Source: Typha latifolia (taxonomy: Eukaryota; Streptophyta; Magnoliopsida; Poales; Typhaceae). From it: 64,000 bases of DNA. The notes beneath the pieces are model-generated. The model was given only the letters and a program-made list of their open reading frames with translations, was not told where the DNA came from and did no database searches. Positions 50,401 through 61,543 of the stretch are shown piece after piece. Position 1 is the stretch's first letter, and every line of letters begins with the position of its first letter. A program made the position numbers and the translations under genes. The stretch is from positions 22,346,704 to 22,410,703 of the forward strand of contig CM034099.1 in the NCBI GenBank assembly GCA_019914945.1, given 5' to 3'.

Positions 50401-51217
50401 AAATGATGGACCAGGTGTTGATGAAGTTGTTGCAGAACTTGCACCAAGGAGCCAAGTTGCAAAGGCACCCAATAATGTACCCTTCTTACCTCCAGCTGCA
50501 GGTCTCAGAATGAACAATGCTGAAATAGCGAACATGTTTACATGGTTTCCGCCAAGCAACTCTCATCCAGCTGTTGCTATACCATCTTTCTTGCCGGATA
50601 GAGGTGAACAGCCTTACCCTCTTGTTGCAGCTCCAGGGGCACATAGGATTTTGGGGTCTGTCACTGGTGGTAGCACATTTGGCAGTGATATTTACAGGGG
50701 CCCAATGCTTTCCTCATCTCCAGCAATGGCCTTTTCCCCTGCTGCGGCATTTCCCTATGCCAGCTTCCCTTTTGCTTCCAGCTATCCTCTTGCGTCAACC
50801 TCCTTCTCAGGTGGGTCGACATCCTATGTTGATTCTTCATCAGCAGGTGCTTCATGCTTTGCTGCCATTCCTTCCCAGTTTGTTGGGCCAGCAGGCGCAG
50901 CTACATCACATTATCCAAGGCCTTATATGGTCAGCCTTGCAGAGAGTAGTACTATTGGTGGTTCCGAAAACAGCCGGAAGTGGGTGAGACAAGGTCTTGA
51001 TCTCAATGCAGGTCCAGGAAGTATAAATGCAGAAGGAAGGGGGGATGACAGGTTGCCTCCATCATCAAGACAAGTTCTTGTTGCCACTTCTAATGCTATG
51101 CTGGAGGAGCAGGCAAGGATGTACCAAGTGCCAGGTGTGGGTGTAAAGAGGAAGGAACCTGAAGGGGGTTGGGATGCAGAGAAATCAGCGTACAAGCAAC
51201 TCTCATGGCAGCAGTAA
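44495..51217 (+). CDS. SUO: BAH and TFIIS N-terminal domain protein, SUO type
   Basis: Large nuclear and cytoplasmic protein; Arabidopsis SUO is a GW-motif factor acting in miRNA-mediated translational repression. Three exons, 44495-44638, 46175-46543 and a single 4.5-kb exon 46670-51217, give about 1686 aa. The start MHGREGEERKRRLHMWPVP matches the family N-terminus and is followed by an alanine run from GCA repeats. The BAH domain fills exon 2 (DGRKIRVGECALF to CLWWLTDQDYVD). The TFIIS-N helical bundle lies early in exon 3 (SEAVEKLVNLML to SLVDTWKKRV). A long Ser-rich disordered middle follows. The C-terminal third has five DLN motifs and glycine-tryptophan pairs in ELGWKG and GGWDAE. The large intron 1 (44639-46174) has no gene. 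Reading frames overlapping the long exon are shadows. Confidence 0.93.
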
Positions 51218-52950
51218 TGAAACCTCTAAAGAACCCATCTCATCAGTGACTTCAGGGTCAAGTGAGCTTGTATTAGTTGTCTTTTTATGCTGTCCATTAC
51301 GTCTTGAATTTTCTCACTCCATTCTTTTCTTATTATGAAATAGAGCTTTATTTGCAGGCACGAGCAGATGTGGAATCCTGTTACTAGTTTATACACATAG
51401 AAACTTATCATTCCTGATGTTTGCCCTGAAGATGACGTGGAAGTCTTACAGAGGAAATCCGACCTTACTGTAATTGATGTAGATGTTGCGTTGTTTTATC
51501 AAAGTTCTTTTACATAAGTTCCTTCCTGATGGATGGTGCCTGCAGCTCTACATGTGTCTGCCTTGTAGTTAAGAAAACTCCAACACTACAGAGTTGTATA
51601 TCAGTTGGACACTTAAATATACTCTCCTTCCAGTGGCACAAGACTCTTTTTCCAGATACTCCTGTAGAGTATTTCCTTGTTAATTTTGATGGTCACTATG
51701 CAATTTTAATATTTCAATGAAAAAGTTTCAGTTGTATCAGTAGAAGCTTTTGCCAAAAAAAGCCTTGTTTCACTACTCAAGGTACAACATGTTCTTCAGT
51801 CCTTTACTGGACGACAATTGTTTTGAGTTTTCTATTTTGTTAGGGCGATAAATGAAAGGGCACTTTGATCATTGCACCGTCATTCTGAAACTGTGTTGCT
51901 TTTGTCGTAAGAGTTTTACTTGTATATAAGATTGGTGGTGTTATAGATGTATGCTTTGATACTTTTGTTGACAATGTCAGATTGCATGGTTGTTAATGTT
52001 TGGTTGTTTGTGTTGGTACTGCATTTGTTTGTGGGTTTATTCTACCACCCAAGACCCCTGGTCTCCTCCATGTTCCCCTCTTGGTTACTTAAATCTTTGT
52101 TCCAGTATATTGTTGAAGTGTTCCTTTCAATCTATTTGAGAAATGTGAATACATTTCCATTTGTTTAAACTCGAACTGGATTGTGATACTTTATTTTGGC
52201 CCTCTAGCATCCTGAGGACAAAATCTTTATCTGTACGAAAAAAAAAATGTGAATTTGCTGTCCTTTCTGGTTGTACATATTATATTAAAGGTATCATCAA
52301 ACCATACTGTTCACTAATGCTTCAGTCTACTTTTGAGCTCCTATTCTTTTGCCTTTGATTTAGCGCAAGGAACATTTCAATTGTAGAATTCACAATGAAT
52401 GGTATTAGAGTAAGATGCCAGACTTGCAAGTCTCCTCGCCGTTGGTGGTCATTTTTCTCAACTTGAATTGTGGTGTAGACTATAAGACCTTTTTATGTCT
52501 ACAATACTTTACAAGTTGCTTCCCAGATAATTGATGCTTCAAAAACTATCTGAGCTAATATCTTTCAAGCTTTAATAGAATTAAACCCCCTTGAACATGG
52601 ATCCAATTCACATCTCCCTCACATGACTAAGTAATAAGAATCTACATGTACGTGCCTGCACTACTCTATGATTAGTTAGTTTCCTGGACCTCCATTTTAA
52701 TTAACCACTGGCTCTACGCTTTCCACGGACTTCTGTCCCCATAAAACAAAGCATCACTTCTCCAATTCTTGCAAGCAGAAAAAGGTTAAAAAAGATGAGA
52801 GAAGTAGAACTGTACAAGTAAGCCAACAATAAATAGCCACGTACACAAGTGTGGAAAATTCCTACAACTGTAATGTAAACGATCGACCTGTCACCCACCG
52901 ACGAAGACCCCACCTTTCCTCTCTTTTTTTCCTCTCTCTCTCTGTTTCTG
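51218..52950. other. SUO 3' flank and promoter of the first TBL gene
   Basis: No recognisable coding region. The first few hundred bases are probably 3' untranslated. ATAAATAG at 52829-52836 is a possible TATA element for the TBL gene at 53048. Confidence 0.5.

Positions 52951-53023
<73 letters not shown>
52951..53023 (+). repeat. compound TA and GA microsatellite before the first TBL gene
   Basis: A TA run (52951-52974) passes directly into about 24 GA units (52975-53023), ending some 25 bases before the start codon. Confidence 0.92.
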
Positions 53024-53032
<9 letters not shown>

Positions 53033-53047
53033 GATTAAATCTCAGCC

Positions 53048-54381
53048 ATGGGCACCCAACACCATCACTTCTCCCAACCCAACAGCCATTTCCTCACCAA
53101 GAAGCTCATTGCTTGGGCTCTCTACGCCTTGATCCCCTTGGCTCTCCTCCACTACTATCTCTTCCCCCTCTCCCCAACCCAAACACCTCAACCCCCAGAG
53201 ATCACCATTTCTTCTCAAGGTAACACCACCTACATCTCCCTACTCATCTCCTTCGTTACTATCCATCACATCTCCTCATCGATGTCTTCTTCTTCTTAGT
53301 CCCGCATCAAACAGGTAATCTGCCCAGATGCGACTACTCCAATGGCGAATGGATCCAGGATTCGTCCGGGCCGAGATACAATGGCACGAGCTGCAAGACC
53401 ATCAAGGACGGCCAGAATTGCATGGCCCACGGCCGCCCAGATACCGATTACCTCTACTGGCGGTGGCGTCCGAAGCAATGCGAGCTTCCCCCTTTCGATC
53501 CCGTCTCTTTCCTCTCCCAGACCCGGAACAAACACTTGGCGTTCGTCGGCGATTCGATGGCTAGGAACCAACTGGAGTCCCTCCTCTGCCTCTTGGCGAC
53601 CTCCTCGATCCCTGAACTCGTCTACCACGACGAGGAGAACAAGTTTCGGAGATGGATCTTCAAGGACTACAACGCCACCGTCTCGGTGTTCTGGTCTCCG
53701 TTCCTCGTTCAGGGGAAGGAGAAGAAGGCGGAGTTGGGTCTGAATCACAACATGCTCTACTTGGATTCGCCCGACGAGAGGTGGGCGTCGAAGTTGGACC
53801 AAATCGACATAATGGTCTTCTCAATCGGGCATTGGTTCCTCCACCCAGCTGTGTACTACGAAAAAGACGTAGCTCTTGGCTGCCACCATTGCCCGGAATT
53901 GAACCACACCGAGATTGGCTTCTTCGACGTCTTCCGCAAAGCAATCGAGACTACTCTTAAAGAGGTCAACAGAAGAGACGATTCCAAGTTCGCCGCGGTA
54001 GTCACCTTCTCACCGGCGCACTTCGAAGGCGAGTGGGACAAGGCCGGGGCTTGTCCCAAAAAGGAGCCTTACAGGGAAGGGGAGAAGGAGATGGAGTACA
54101 TGGACAAGGAGATGAGGAAGATGGAGGTGGAGGAGGTGGCCGCGGCGGCGAAGAATGCGAAGGGGGTGAGGATTGAGGCATTGGATGTAACCAAACTGGC
54201 ATTGCTGCGAGCCGACGGGCACCCGGGGCCGTACATGTATCCGAATCCGTTCGCCGGCGGGGTGAAGGAGAGGGTGCAGAACGACTGCGTGCATTGGTGC
54301 TTGCCGGGGCCGATCGATACTTGGAATGAGATACTACTAGAGATGATCAAAAGGTGGAAGAACGAGCAGAGATCAAATTAA
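53048..54381 (+). CDS. TRICHOME BIREFRINGENCE-LIKE O-acetyltransferase, TBL19-27 group, gene A
   Basis: Golgi type II membrane protein that O-acetylates wall polysaccharides. Two exons, 53048-53219 and 53300-54381, give 417 aa. A signal anchor (LIAWALYALIPLALLHYYLF) lies near residues 20-39, followed by a Pro/Ser-rich stem. The TBL domain starts at CDYSNGEWIQD, has WRWRPKQCELPPFDP, the GDS motif in AFVGDSMARNQ (Ser near residue 143), and the DxxH motif in DCVHWCLPGP (Asp near 386, His near 389). RADGHPGPY before it resembles xyloglucan acetyltransferase-group members. The catalytic triad residues are present. Gene B follows 1.3 kb downstream on the same strand but lacks the exact intron layout. 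The precise acceptor polymer cannot be told from sequence alone. Confidence 0.9.
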
Positions 54382-55672
54382 GCAGCTTTGTTATGCCATG
54401 GTTAGTTAATTACTTAATATATACATTTCATATATGAGAATTTTTTTTTTTTTTGTTGAGTAATTTGATCCTTTTAGATTTATGTTCTTCCTTTGGTAAA
54501 TGCTCTCCATCTTTATGGTTATGAAGAAGATCTTGATTCAACTCCTTGCACTTATGTTTTTCTACTTCCTTTTTCTTTTAGATCCCTTTATTATGGTGAG
54601 TATAATAAAGATGGGAGTTGGGTATGTGTTCATTCATGTCTTTGTTCTTGGAAGATTAACAGGGAGATTAAGATTGAGCAAATCTAGCCATGGTTAAAGA
54701 TTGTAGCAGTTATTGGTAAAAGACTAGTAATGCCTTTGCCTTTGCCTTTGGGCCACAAAGACAAAACAACTGGGAAGGAAAAGACCAACGCAGTTAGGTT
54801 TTTCGTTGTTCATATGAGCATCTACATCTTTTCTAGTCTTATTAAGAAAAAAAATTGACATATTTTGCAGACTATATTACACGTTCTTTTTGGAGCTATT
54901 CAAAAAGGTCAGCTCCAATTAAGCTGTAATCACTGAGGGATCTATTTGTAAATGCATAATAATTGGGAATTTTCGCTATCACACTAAAAATCAGAACCAA
55001 AAAAAAAAAAAAAACGATTAATATTAGTGATGATGAAGCCTGGCCCATTTGGACTTTTTGGGCCTCTTGCTGGGCTTAGAATTCAGATGTCGTAAGTCTT
55101 TTTTGCAGTCGAGTTCTAAATTTCTCACGAAAAGCCATACGTATATTATTCCTATTTCATTTCATAAACATAGGAAAATGATATTATATAAATTGGTTAA
55201 CTATATTACTCCAAATTCCCTTCCTGTTAGATTTCAAACTACAAAAAGGAGATTAGAAATCAGTTAAGTGGGTTAAATCTTCGCTATAATGGATATTTTA
55301 GATACTTTTATTTTTATCTCTAAAAATAATTAAATATTTTCGGGCGGACCGATAAATATCCATACGGTAAAGGATTAGTCATACGGGTGGCGAGCAACCC
55401 TTAGAAAGTGCCCTAAAATATTGCTCATGACTAGAATGTTCACGTCCTTTTTTTAAGCAAGCTAAGGTGATTACTTTGGCATTCACACCTATTCATTCAT
55501 TCATTCATTTTAGCCACTCTCAAAACTTTCCCACCTATCCTATCTTAAGAAAATTGAAACCCCTCATAGCTATTAATGCGCATTACTCTTTTATGGTAAC
55601 AAATTAATCGATAAAAATGATCATTAATATATCCTAATCCAATTGGGATCCCGTCCGCTTCCTCTCATCTCC
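54382..55672. other. spacer between the two TBL genes
   Basis: AT-rich 3' flank and promoter DNA. A CATT tetranucleotide run lies near 55492-55510. No further gene is recognised. Confidence 0.5.
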
Positions 55673-57469
55673 ATGGCGAAGGAGATGGCCACCTCTCCTC
55701 TGTCACACCAACAGAAGCATTGGAAATTGGTGTCGAGGAAATCTGGGCCACTCTTGCTATTTCTTCTCATGGCGTCCTTCATCGTTCTCCTTTCCGTCAA
55801 TTACCCCCCTAACACCTCCAGAGAAGAACTCACGCAAAGTTTACTCTTTGAAAAGGCTACGAATGGTACGATCTCACCATTGAAGCGTGCTTCTTGTTCT
55901 CTCTGGTAATTGTCATAGTTTTGTTTCATTTTGGTGGCAGTGCAGTGGATTGTGACTTGTTTAATGGTACATGGGTGAGAGATTTTGGGAAATTGGCGTA
56001 CAGTAATAGGACATGCAAGACCCTGCCTGACTCCAAAAACTGTGGGAAGTATGGGAAGGACCAGGACTTCGTGAACTGGAGATGGAAGCCATATGGGTGT
56101 GAGTTGCCAAGGTTTAATCCTGAGGCGTTCTTGAACGTTGTCAGGGGGAAGACACTGGCATTTGTTGGGGACTCGGTTGCTCGGAATCAGATGGATTCAC
56201 TGCTCTGTCTTTTATCTCAGGTAAGATTAGATTACTTCATCTGATTTGTTACTGTTGCAAACATTATCAAAAAAAATTTTAAAAAAAATAGTAAAATTCT
56301 AATATAATCGAGAATGAAATTAGATTATTCCACCAAAAGTTGATGATGCAACCATGAAAGGAAATTGCATTCATGTTTTGGGACTTCTAGATTCAAACTA
56401 TCTCAAGAGAGGAAGGCAGGAAGCTAATATATTTTATTGGCCCAATATGAATGATAATGGTCCAAGATGTAAGAATGGAACACAATCTGATTACTTCCAA
56501 AGATAGGAGTATCTGAAATGAAGAAATAAAGAAAAAGAAGTCATATGTAGCTAAGAAAAGTTTTCAGCTAGCAGTAAGTGATTATACATCTGTTGTTACT
56601 TTTGGTACATAAATCAAATGTCCAAGCATTGTAAGCAGCAGCAGAACTTCAACTAAATCATACTGAGATATATTCGACGACAACTATCAAATGACTTGCA
56701 GGTAGAAGCACCAATGCAACTGTACAAGGATGCTGAAGATAGATTTACGACTTGGTACTTCGGATTCTATGATTTCACCATGATAAAGCTATGGACCAAA
56801 TTTTTGGTAGAAGGAAGAGAACGACAGATTAACCAATCAGCAACGGAGATTTATGATTTGCACTTGGACAGGATTGACACTAGTTGGGCTGATAAACTGC
56901 AACAAACCAGCTATGTAGTAATTTCTGCTGGGCATTGGTTTTTCAGGAAGAACTACCTATATGAAGGTGGCAAAATCATTGGATGTATATTCTGCTCGGA
57001 GACAAGTGTTAAAGACCTAGGAGTTAGCTTTGCAATCAAAAAAGCCTTCAGGACAGCTCTCCATTTCTTGAGTGAATGCAAAGAATGCGATGGACGACTA
57101 ACTTTAGTACGGACATTTTCACCAGCACATTTTGAGAATGGGCCCTGGAATGGCGGAGGGTATTGCAATAGAACCATACCGCTGAATGAAGCAGAAGTAA
57201 GCTTGAGTGGGAGCTACTGGGAAATTAGGAATGCTCAGGTGGCGGAAGCTGAAAGACTGCAAGGAGAGCAAAGCGGGGCGAATCAGGTTGGGCTTGTGGA
57301 TGTGACCAAAGCTATGATGATGAGGCCTGATGCACACCCAGGAACTCATTGGAACAATGAGTGGATGAGGGGTTACAGTGACTGTGTGCACTGGTGCTTA
57401 CCTGGTGCAATTGATATGTGGAATGATCTATTGCTAGCAAAATTGATTCAATATGGAAGTAATAGTTAG
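55673..57469 (+). CDS. TRICHOME BIREFRINGENCE-LIKE O-acetyltransferase, TBL19-27 group, gene B
   Basis: Second Golgi polysaccharide O-acetyltransferase of the pair. Three exons, 55673-55865, 55946-56220 and 56702-57469, give 411 aa. The ATG at 55673 opens MAKEMATSPLSHQQKHWK and a membrane anchor (GPLLLFLLMASFIVLLSV) near residues 27-44. The domain begins at VDCDLFNGTWVRD, with WRWKPYGCELPRFNP, AFVGDSVARNQ (GDS Ser about 141), HWFFRKNYLYEGG, FSPAHFENGPWN and DCVHWCLPGA (DxxH, about 383-386). RPDAHPG is the form common in the TBL23-26 mannan acetyltransferase group, unlike DGHPGPY in gene A, so the two may differ in substrate. Acceptor AG at 55944-55945 is chosen over the nearby AG at 55939-55940 because only it keeps frame. 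Confidence 0.9.
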
Positions 57470-60450
57470 CCAATTAGTCATGTGCTTACATGGTTCTTGG
57501 ACATGCCCTGTGCCAAATTACCCAGAAAATTGAGACTGAATCAGCAGAGACATTATGTATACGAATAAGAAAAGAAGCAATTTGAGTATCAAATCTATGC
57601 CCCTGTTCAAATGCCAAGTTAAGAATGAAACTATTAACAGTAATACAGCTAATACACCTTGTGAAAGTTTGCATGATACATAAACTGATAACAAAACCTC
57701 TATAAATTAAAAACACAATGACCAGGTAGTAGGAGATACAAAGTTAATTGCTTAAACAAACAGTAATTGTTAGAATTACCTTTCCCCATTGTTCTGAAGT
57801 TGTTTCCTTGTCATTAATTTGATGAAGAAATTTTTTACTAGAAGCAGTACAAGACAACCATCAGAATTCACTTGACAGTCTGCTTTGAATGGATCTCTTT
57901 GACATTACGCAGAAATAATACCTGCCATTAACATTAAGGTCAGGAAGCTGTTGGTAGCATACAATTTATTATTTAAGATATAATGAAGTTCAACCAGGTA
58001 GTTGTCCTAAGCAGCAGGCAAATGAATAAAAAATGTCCAGATTGAATTGTTACTGCAGTAATAAATAAAGAAATACCAAATGTTTATAGCAGCAGAAGAG
58101 AATTCTGAGTGGGGACAGATGAAAAAGCCCACTCGCACATTTTTAAGCAGATACAACAAATGTTGGAAGTAACCATAAGCTCCGCCTCCAATAAAATTTT
58201 CTTTTCAGTCATGTGAGAAAAGGAGAATATATATTCTGAACATTCATGGTAATAGAGATTTTCACTTGCAAGTGAGTGGAAAGGCATTTGTGTACAGTAT
58301 CTAATAGAGATTTTCACTTGCAAGTGAGTGGAAAGGCATTTGTGTACAGTATCTCTCCCCCACAACTTTATTGTACTTTGTGAAGTACTAAAATACATCT
58401 TTCAAGCTTCAAGGTATATTCTCCTAAACCATAGACAAAGGCATGTTAAACTATGTGTGATGCGTGTGAACTCCTTTTATTTTCTTTTCTTTCCTCCTAT
58501 TGGGTAAGTTGATAAGATGTTAATTGACTTAATTCAACATCATTAATTAGCATGTATAACTCCTTTTCATTTCCTCGTATTGGGATCTTGCATAACATTA
58601 ATTTCATGATATAATATAATATATCAACTAGATCCTCCAATGAAGATACACTCTACTCCATATATGAAATAAAGGATGACCGACAACCACTAATCTCACT
58701 GGGAGTAATTCTCAAAATCTGGAGCTCATATTGCTCAGTTATGCAATATATCTGCTTTCCCAGAATTTTGCAATTGTAGTAGTATTCATACAATGTAACT
58801 GAGTGCTAACTTGTTGTGAATCCCGTTTTACTGCTAGATTAATTAATAATTACATCGTCTCAGAGGTGATATCTTTGTACTCTTAAACCAATCGTATACA
58901 CAAGATCTGAACATGGCATAGAGCTTTTTCGATTTGTCTTCAACAACAGTTCCCAGGACTTGATAGACTCGGGTTCTAATCTACTAAACCACGTTAGGAG
59001 AACCTGAACAATTTTTAACATATTGGCTAATCAAGCTAAAGCATCTAACCTTAGTTTGACCATCAATGAAGGCCCAAACAATATTCCTTAACTCATTTGG
59101 TTGGACTAAAATTTTCCAATCTTTTCATTACCTTTCTGCCTATACATCAGATTCATCTGAAAGTTTACTCAAAATCTGCATAGTATAAACTATCTGCAGA
59201 AATGAAACCTGAGTCACCTATTAAACTCTTGAAATATGCTAATTCCTTTGAAGAAAAATAACAACTTATGTGTTCCTCCATATGGACATTTAGAAGGTAG
59301 ACCAATCTGTTTGCCTTAAAAGTTACGCTTTCAGAACCCTTGAATAAGAACGGACTCTAGGACCTTATCAAAGAAAAGATTTCTGACTTAAGCCTAATGC
59401 AGTTCCATTTTCTTGTAAGTATGGGTTATGTAATAGATCAAATTTCCAATTCCACTAGGAAGACTGTTGTAGTGACATGTCCAATCAGCTTGAATTCTCA
59501 TATAAATCAAACAGTTGGAGCACTATCTCAAACCTCATTACTGCCTCCTTGTGATATCCATAGGAACACATACAGCATGTGGAAAAAAAAAACAATTAGC
59601 ATGTCATTTAAAAATAGAAATAGAAAGGTAAAACATAAGCCAATAAATTACCATTTTCCAGCCTAAAGAAAGCTTCACTTAATCTACCTATGTTTTCAAG
59701 AATACTCAAGCAAGGATAAGTTTTGCATTTTAGTTACTAATTGACGGCAGTAGACAACAATTTAATCAGGAATCTGATTGGATCCATAACTTTCAGGCAA
59801 TCTGTGCAATCTTTATGCAAATGGAGTTAGTTTCCCCTGCTAAAGAAAAACCTACTTTATGAAAATGAAAGATGATCGAAGCTGACATTGATTCTCATAG
59901 ATTTTATATTTTAGATAGGATATTCTTTAAATGTTTCCGTGATTGTGGCCCCGCAGCTTCAGAAGAGGATTACAATGAGTGTTCTCTTTGGCAGACTTTA
60001 GTTAAAAAGGACAACAGATTGGCAATGTTCCTTCAATAGATTTGTTTATAAATTAAAGAGTGCAGAACATGAAAATGCTAAAAATTTTAGACAACCTAGC
60101 TAGTGTCTAACAATCATCCTAGCTCATAATATTGCTATTTCGAAAAAATAAAAAAATCTGGAATGCTAAAGAGGAAGTTGTCAGCACTACAAAACTAGCT
60201 CATAATATTGCTATTCGAAAAGATCAAAAAGTTCATAATGTTTCCTGGCTTCTATTGCATAACTCATAACCAAGACAGCACACTACAAAGTTGAAAGACA
60301 TAACAATAACACCTTCCAGAACGAGGAAAACTCGATCTACTATAACCTCCAAGCCAAATTCAAGCTTCCAAGTTCCAACTACCATCAAGATTCAATTTTG
60401 ACATCAAAAACAGATAGATCGCTCCAAAAACACCAAGACCCAAACCTACC
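57470..60450. other. intergenic region downstream of TBL gene B
   Basis: About 3 kb of AT-rich DNA between a plus-strand and a minus-strand gene, so it includes two 3' flanks. It contains a perfect 52-bp tandem duplication at 58251-58354. Frames at 58084-58398 and 59397-59666 match no family. Confidence 0.5.
58251..58354. repeat. perfect 52-bp tandem duplication with a palindromic core
   Basis: Two identical, adjacent 52-bp copies starting AATAGAGATTTTCACTTGCA at 58251 and 58303. Each contains the 14-bp perfect palindrome TCACTTGCAAGTGA. No difference between copies is visible. Confidence 0.93.
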
Positions 60451-61056
60451 TCAAATCTCAGCACCACCATCGCCAAGCGGAAACGAGCAGATCTCCCTCA
60501 CCGGCGACAACTCTACGAGCCCAATATCCACAGCGTACCCGGAAACCGGCAATTTGAGATCGCGAAGCACGCAAAACGCCTCGCCGATCCGGCTCTTGGG
60601 CACGTCCTGGCCCACATCGCAATGCGGAACCCAAGAGTCGGGCTTGAATCCTTCGGGAATCTCGACCCCTTCCTTCTTGAGCACCTCGCAGAGCTGGGCG
60701 TGGACCCCGAGCAGGGCGGCGGAGGGGGTGGGGGAGAGGAAGAGGACGCCGCCGCCGACGGAGGAGGAGGAGGAAGGGAAGGCGGCGACGGATGAGAGAG
60801 AGAGGGGTAAGGGGTCGAGGCGGGAAGAGAGGGAGCGGAGAGGGGAGAGGAGGCGATGGAGGTCGAGGGAGGAGAAGGAGAGGAGGGTGAGGTGTGGGCG
60901 AGAGGAGATATCGATGAGGTGGGTGGTGATGTGGCGGCGGGCGAGTGCGTTCCAAGCTTTGAGGACTTGGTTTTCCAAGGCGGGGTCGAAGTAGAGTTCG
61001 ATGGAGTACTCCGTTGCTTGTGGCGGCTTTTCCGGCGCGGCGGCGACCTGGGACAT
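60451..61056 (-). CDS. 2H phosphoesterase / 2'-5' RNA ligase-like protein
   Basis: Single-exon frame of 201 aa resembling plant RNA ligase/cyclic nucleotide phosphodiesterase proteins. The 2H fold uses two His-x-Thr/Ser motifs to cleave 2',3'-cyclic or 2'-5' phosphodiester bonds. The first motif is clear as RPHLTLLSF near residue 53. The second region reads SWVPHCDVGQDVP near residues 144-156, with His but Asp where Thr or Ser is expected. Other family-like parts are TEYSIELYFDPALENQVLKA at the start and DIGLVELSPVREICSFPLG at the end. The middle is Ser/Leu-rich. The start at 61056 follows a CT run on the coding strand. The gene is GC-rich, and opposing frames (for example 60398-60994) are shadows. 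Confidence 0.8.
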   Translation of the reverse strand: MSQVAAAPEKPPQATEYSIELYFDPALENQVLKAWNALARRHITTHLIDISSRPHLTLLSFSSLDLHRLLSPLRSLSSRLDPLPLSLSSVAAFPSSSSSVGGGVLFLSPTPSAALLGVHAQLCEVLKKEGVEIPEGFKPDSWVPHCDVGQDVPKSRIGEAFCVLRDLKLPVSGYAVDIGLVELSPVREICSFPLGDGGAEI

Positions 61057-61060
61057 GGTT

Positions 61061-61097
61061 TCTCTCTCTAGAATCTAGAGAGAGAGAGAGAGAGAGA
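61061..61097 (-). repeat. CT/GA tract with hairpin potential in the 2H leader
   Basis: TCTCTCTCTAGA at 61061-61072 and TCTAGAGAGAGA from 61074 are inverted copies about a single base, continuing into a GA run to about 61097. It lies 5-41 bases upstream of the minus-strand start codon. Confidence 0.75.
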
Positions 61098-61543
61098 CAG
61101 GGAGGCTTTAGATTCGGGAAGGGGGTTTGGAGTTCAGACAGCGGTCTGAGTTCTTGTTGGATTCGTCGTTCGGGGGGGTCGGTTCATCAGAGGGCGTTGA
61201 CACACTTTGTTCGTTTTCGACGGTTCAGATCACTACCCTTTTCTACCTCTCTCATTTTTCAATGTAAATTGCAATTTAATCCCTGCATTATGATTTATTT
61301 TCTTTTCAACACATCCATGAATATTTAAAGACTAAAATATGATTGATTATTAGGGCAATGAAGAGATGAAACTTTTGGATAGTAATAGATACAAGCATTT
61401 AGCCAGGGATGATAGATAGCAAGATCTCCTGATTGGCAATTGGCAGCCCTTATTTTTCCGGGCCTGCCTCAAGTATTTCAAGACTGGGCTCAGGCTCAGG
61501 CTCAAGCTCAGCCCACAACCACCAGGTCCACCATAATAGAAAC
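61098..61543. other. promoter of the 2H gene and 3' flank of neprosin relic
   Basis: No coding region recognised. The stretch is short and includes a CTCAGG repeat near 61484-61505. Confidence 0.45.

Noticed and set aside
46685..51217. Many secondary frames within the long SUO exon
   Set aside because: All lie inside one continuous conserved frame and are shadows.
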